Assembly: GCA_026120035.1 (NCBI GenBank)
Contig: JALRME010000048.1
Location: forward strand, 124,001 to 188,000
Length of the DNA stretch: 64,000 bases
Reading direction: 5' to 3'
DNA from: Coleophoma eucalyptorum
Lineage: Eukaryota > Ascomycota > Leotiomycetes > Helotiales > Dermateaceae
This document shows positions 59,758-64,000 of this stretch, one piece after another. A program made the translations under genes and the position numbers. Positions within the stretch are counted from its first letter, which is position 1. Every line of letters begins with the position of its first letter. The notes below the pieces were generated by a model that saw nothing but the letters and a program-made list of their open reading frames with translations, searched no databases and had not been told where the DNA came from.

Positions 59758-60449
59758 GTTTGCGAATTTGCTAGGCGTTGCAAAACTGAGTATATATTCG
59801 GTGTCAGAATGACTCAATTACAACTAGAGATGTCGTACAGCCTTAGAAGGAAGAAATAGCCTGGGAGAGAGAGAAGGGGGAAAGTAAGAAAAGATGGATG
59901 AGAGAGAAAATGAAAGAGGATGACCCAAACTTATTTATGCGACTCCATCTGCAGGCTGATAAAGTAGTTCCAAGTCGCGTCTGTTATGGCGTCAGTTGGA
60001 CACAGAATGTCCCTCTTGCCCCTCTGCCAACGTGATGAAGTTTCAATACGCGGGGCACAAGGAAGATGTGGGGTAGTGCTCGGGGAGTTGATGTAGATGA
60101 CTAAGTCACGGTGGCCTAATTCCGAAGGCTGTATGTTGTGCATCACCTGATAGGAATATACGGGATCACCAATTCCAAATGAATGAATCGAGACTCCCGT
60201 TACAACCTGGCCAGAACTATTGAATTAAGAAATTAAGAAAGGGGAGATTGATTTGGAGGAAATCAGAAGCTGGAATCTAACCTTATGTTTAACCGCATTC
60301 AACGTCAGTACATCAATTGTCTACAGAACCATAAACATGGTTGAAACTTTGAGTTGCAATTACAATTCCCTCGAGGTATCCCATCCATCCTTGAAGGCAA
60401 GTTTTCACATAGTAAACATCAAAATTTAGATAGCTGGGTTTATTTTTGG
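59758..60449. other. Intergenic between regulator 3' end and sulfatase start
   Basis: Sulfatase promoter region; a 71-codon minus-strand frame at 59931-60146 has no support. A GAGAGA-rich purine tract at about 59865-59915 precedes the sulfatase. Confidence 0.5.
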
Positions 60450-63400
60450 TTACATGTTGGAGAATTCATAGGAATTCTCGTTATCCATATCACTGAATCC
60501 CGTAAGGCTGTTCAGCCAATCCATATTAGCAGTATTCCACCATTGGTCCGCCACCTCCGGATTTACTACCCCACTAGGTTCCCAGAAGGCATTGTCCCCG
60601 ACCCCAGATTGCTGAGACTCGGGGGGCATATTGGGCCTTACCCCAGACTCGGTAGCTTCGGGGCCCTCGAGATTGGCGTCCCGAGATTCTGCACTCCCAT
60701 GTATGCGTCCTGGATTCAGCGAGTCAGCCGTCATGACTATAATCTCTGGGGAAAAGCTTGTTGCTGTATATGCGAAATTCGGGAATTAGCTCACCTGAGA
60801 CTTCTCGCCTTTCCTTCTCTCCGTCTTCATGTATCTTTTGCAGGGTTTCAATGCACTTCTGGGCCACATGAACACCAATGCGGCGGTGATCTTCTAAAAC
60901 GCTTATACATCGACCCAACGATCGTTCCATCGAGTTTTGCTGATCGTCTGTCAAAGTGCTCCTCAGCGATGATGCTCTCAAAATAACAACCAGTACGGTA
61001 CCGGCAGTGTACATATCTAGACTTTGATGTCAGCCCATGGGGTGCCATAAGACACATACTTGTTTGTATAACTTTAGTATTTGGAACTCACAGAAACTTG
61101 TGTACCAGGGAGGCGGAATATTGCTAGTCCCGACATTTTGCTGAACTGTCTCAATCAGCTCCTGGGCGGCTGAAAAACACACATCTATACAGCCTCTCAA
61201 GAAATGTCGTTGCAGGGTAGTGACAGTTGTATGGAGTTTTCGGAAATCAATCGTTGCAAACTGAACAATCACACGCTGAAATAACATAATCCGTAAATGT
61301 AACATCCTAAGACTCTCATTATTAGTCTGTAAAATTAAATATTACTGTAAAGACGTTGATGGATGACTTGAAGACATGAGTCTTACCGACAATGCATAAA
61401 GCAAGCTTGACGCGCGAAGAATGGGACCACCTCTGATTGTCTATCCGTCCGGTAGTATTGAAGATGGGTGGGCAATTGATCTTGCAGCTTCCCCATCATT
61501 TCATCAATCTCAAGGATAGCACTGAGGCTTTTGAATCGTTCCGCTTCTGAAACTGGTTGGTTTGATGTATCATAAAATGATCTAATGCATGAAACAGCGT
61601 GTTAGATAAACCAGCCAACTTAAAATGAATATTATAGCAATTGAATAAAAGCTTACTGCAGGACCTTGACCGAAATATTGGAGACCTTGATGCCATAAAC
61701 AAAGAATCCCAGCTGGGGAATCACTTCATCTGGTTGAGACCCATCTACACTTGTCGGATCAGTTGACAAGTACTCGTCATCTATCATTTGTGGAAGACAT
61801 GTCAATATCGAACTCGACGAGAGCATTAGTGGCCTTCCAAAAGTCATGCTTTGAGTTCTATAATATCTATTAGCACTTTGCCATCTCCATAATTATCAAG
61901 CAGCAATAATAAGATGCGAGCGGAAATATATACCTGTCTAACACTACGCAGGCACACCAGGTTCTCCGTCTCTCTTCTCTCTGAGCTTGGCTTTCCCGCG
62001 GTGCATCAAGATGCAAGCCCATTCCCTGAGCAACTCGGATAGCATTTCCCACAGTGACCCAACATCGATTTGATAAGCCTCGATGTTGAAGATATCGCGC
62101 CATAAGTAGCAAAGTTTGTACAAGGTGTAAAGACGGCCGCGCTTCAAAATTGAGATTTAGCAGTTTACTAGCACGATTTATGAAATTTTTTTGGGTTTCA
62201 GTTGATGGATGTAGTTGCCGAGGCTTGGAACGATGTTCGTGGCCAAGAGCAAAGATGGTATTCAACATAGCATGAAAAAGCTGATCTGAATATGTAATCC
62301 GCTTTTCTGAAGAAGGTGTATTTTGCGGACTCTCTGGAGGGTGACTGGAGTTCCATAAACGTTCGTATCTACCAGCTCACATTAGCCCAATAGGCAAGTA
62401 CATGGGGCTATAGACAAATGAAAAAAAGACAGGCAGATACCAGAACCTACCTCTGAAGAAAAGATGGCTTATAGAACACGGGCAGTTCGGGATGTGAAAT
62501 ATCAAAATAATTCTGCAAAAGTGTATCTGCAAAGCGTCGTGGCGGAAGTAAGACCTCTTGCATTAAAGATAGGCTCTCATCGTCTTCGGGACCACGGTCG
62601 TAGAACCAAGAGAATGAAGCGGGAAATATTTTATCTGATGAATCAGGAGTCTCGATGCTGGCATTGCTTGTCCCCTGTCTGTTATTGTCAAAAGATCCAA
62701 AAACTTCCTTCATGAATCCCACTGCGCTGGATCTACCTAAGAAGGCCGAAGGATCTTCATTGTTGGAATAATTTTGCATGGTACTTTCTAGGTTGTGAGA
62801 ACGAGTTAAGTGACCACTTACAGCATGATTCACATAACTGCCGTGGGTCGGGGCAGGGTGAGATGTGCTTGATGGAGAATGAATCGAGTGATTTGGTGAC
62901 CGTATAACTTCAGTTCTCGGATGCACTGAACTTCGATTTCCTGTAGCTAAGAGGGAACTTGACGGTCGATCCAATCTAGGGAACGAAGGATTGGTAGTAG
63001 TCTGGGGAGAGTGTCGACGAGGCTCCGAGTCATGTTGCCTCTCGAGCTCCTTCAGCCGGTTCTCAAGAGAAGTTACATAACTGTGGCAGACACCAAAAAG
63101 TCAGAAGTCAGGACAGGGGCGACGAAATCGTCAGGATATAATACGGAAGTGTAATTAGAGGGGAGTGCATTGGTGGCGCCAGAGTCAAGACAGATAGATC
63201 ATTGGCTGAGCTACTGCGTATGGAAACAACTTACTTCTCAGCTTCGAATAGTTCTGAAGTAGGATAAATGCATTGACTTGGATTGTACTTTTTGCGGAGG
63301 CAGGAATCACATGTAGGTCGGGCACCGTTGCAGCGAACCTTCCTGTCTCTGCACTCTTGACAGGCAAGTTTGAGTCTTGGGCGCTTCAATGGTCTTGAGG

Positions 63401-63518
63401 TGGTGGAGCCGCTCTCATGTGATCCTGATGCCCGGGCAGAGCCTCCAGATGGTTGCTGCTGCAGATGCTCATGATGGGCCAGCAGTGGCTCGGGTTGCTG
63501 GTCCGGGGTGAACGTCAT
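60450..63518 (-). CDS. Zn2Cys6 transcription factor, eight exons
   Basis: Exons 63235-63518, 62451-63080, 61934-62368, 61657-61857, 61387-61581, 61092-61306, 60795-61016 and 60450-60736 give 822 aa with consistent phases; introns 58-154 nt. Start chosen at 63518 (MTFTPDQQPE); an in-frame ATG at 63806 would add 96 Pro-rich residues that look like leader. Zinc cluster Cys 53, 56, 63, 70, 73 and 83 (CQECRDRKVRCNGARPTC), then SLENRLKELERQ as linker/coiled coil. PF04082-type domain: LLQNYFDISHPELPVFYKP, LVQTLLLMARYLQHRGL, AIRVAQGMGLHLDAPRE, RRRTWCACVVLDR, MTFGRPLML. C-terminal Asn/Trp-rich region (ADQWWNTANMDWLNS) resembles an activation domain. It lies upstream of the sulfatase on the same strand, making it a candidate regulator of sulfate-ester use. 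Confidence 0.88.
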
Positions 63519-64000
63519 GCCAGGGCCGACCGCGCAAGGCGGCCTTGTGAGGAGGGTGATTGGCGGGGAGCAGCAGGGAATGACACTCGACAAACGCGCT
63601 GGGCACTCAGATTGTGACGTGGAAGTTGACCCATGGAATCTCGGGGGGGCGGGGAGGTGAAGACAGCGAATAAAGAAAAAGGAGGATTCTAGAGGAAAGG
63701 AATTATCGACGATTTGCTTTAACGGAGAGAATAGCGGCGGGGGCGGGGTCGGCGCCGGGGTTACAGTAGTACAGTAGCGAGCGATTCTTGTTCTGGCTTT
63801 TAGCATTCTTCGCTCCCCGAAGAACCTCCGGAAACAGACTGACGACTCCTCTCAATAATTACTTGAGCATAAGGTATCATCCCATCCTTCATATCCTTCT
63901 TTTGCTCTATTACCGTTTTTCCCGAATTTCAAATATTCTCTCTCTGGGAAGTCCACTACCAACCCTTCATCTTTAATTCTATTTAATTTTCTGACAAGGC
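63519..64000. promoter_or_regulatory. Promoter and leader of the Zn2Cys6 gene
   Basis: Upstream of 63518 the minus strand is C/T- and Pro-codon-rich with no clear protein; probably a long 5' leader. Sequence beyond 63830 is AT-rich flank to the window end. Confidence 0.45.

Noticed and set aside
60354..60986. 210-codon plus-strand open frame
   Set aside because: It lies antisense to the last exons of the Zn2Cys6 gene, which has clear domain content; shadow frame.

Overview
This window is chromosomal DNA of a filamentous ascomycete (Pezizomycotina). The sequence shows many short GT-AG introns of about 45-80 nt with CTAAC/CTGAC-type branch points, three Zn2Cys6 regulators, HET-domain genes, Dal5-type transporters, small secreted cysteine-rich proteins and GPI/TM-type cysteine-rich cell-surface proteins. 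A Leotiomycetes-like fungus is my guess from the protein flavour only. There is no bacterial operon structure. Exon models below were spliced by hand from reading frame and splice consensus; most close exactly in frame.

Layout. 0-8.9 kb: a dead SMP-30-like propeller gene, a GNAT acetyltransferase, then a convergent pair (atypical SDR; acr-2-like Zn2Cys6 regulator) whose upstream regions share a GC-rich element with CCGCGCGG palindromes, and a dead HET gene. 9-17 kb: small secreted cysteine-rich genes, a degenerate tandem array, a frameshifted epimerase with a decayed relative beside it, and a GPI/TM cysteine-rich surface protein. 17-24 kb: a MITE-like inverted repeat, a spermidine synthase paralogue, an MFSD1-like transporter and a SET protein. 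25-33.6 kb: a dead HET gene, an intact 941-aa HET gene, and a divergently transcribed AAA+ ATPase whose last residues are encoded by an antisense HET fragment. 34-45 kb: Dal5-type transporter, Zn2Cys6 regulator, SnoaL/NTF2-like protein, second Dal5-type transporter and class I glutamine amidotransferase, a plausible nutrient-uptake neighbourhood. 45.7-50 kb: a small gene of the MGYTHYW family (a family I associate mainly with bacteria and phages) and another dead HET gene. 50-53.5 kb: AT-rich, essentially gene-free. 53.5-64 kb: amino-acid permease, a truncated and stop-interrupted surface-protein gene, an intronless formylglycine sulfatase and, upstream of it on the same strand, an 822-aa Zn2Cys6 regulator.

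How it fits together. The region is accessory in character: transport, nutrient scavenging and regulators mixed with self/non-self (HET) genes in all stages of decay. Many lesions are stops compatible with C-to-T or G-to-A changes, and several short repeats occur as diverged copies differing largely by transitions, both compatible with RIP-like mutation. The most unusual signals are the shared promoter element around the SDR/regulator pair, the MGYTHYW gene with a 5-nt first coding exon, and the AAA+ gene with a 9-nt micro-exon and a HET-derived C terminus.
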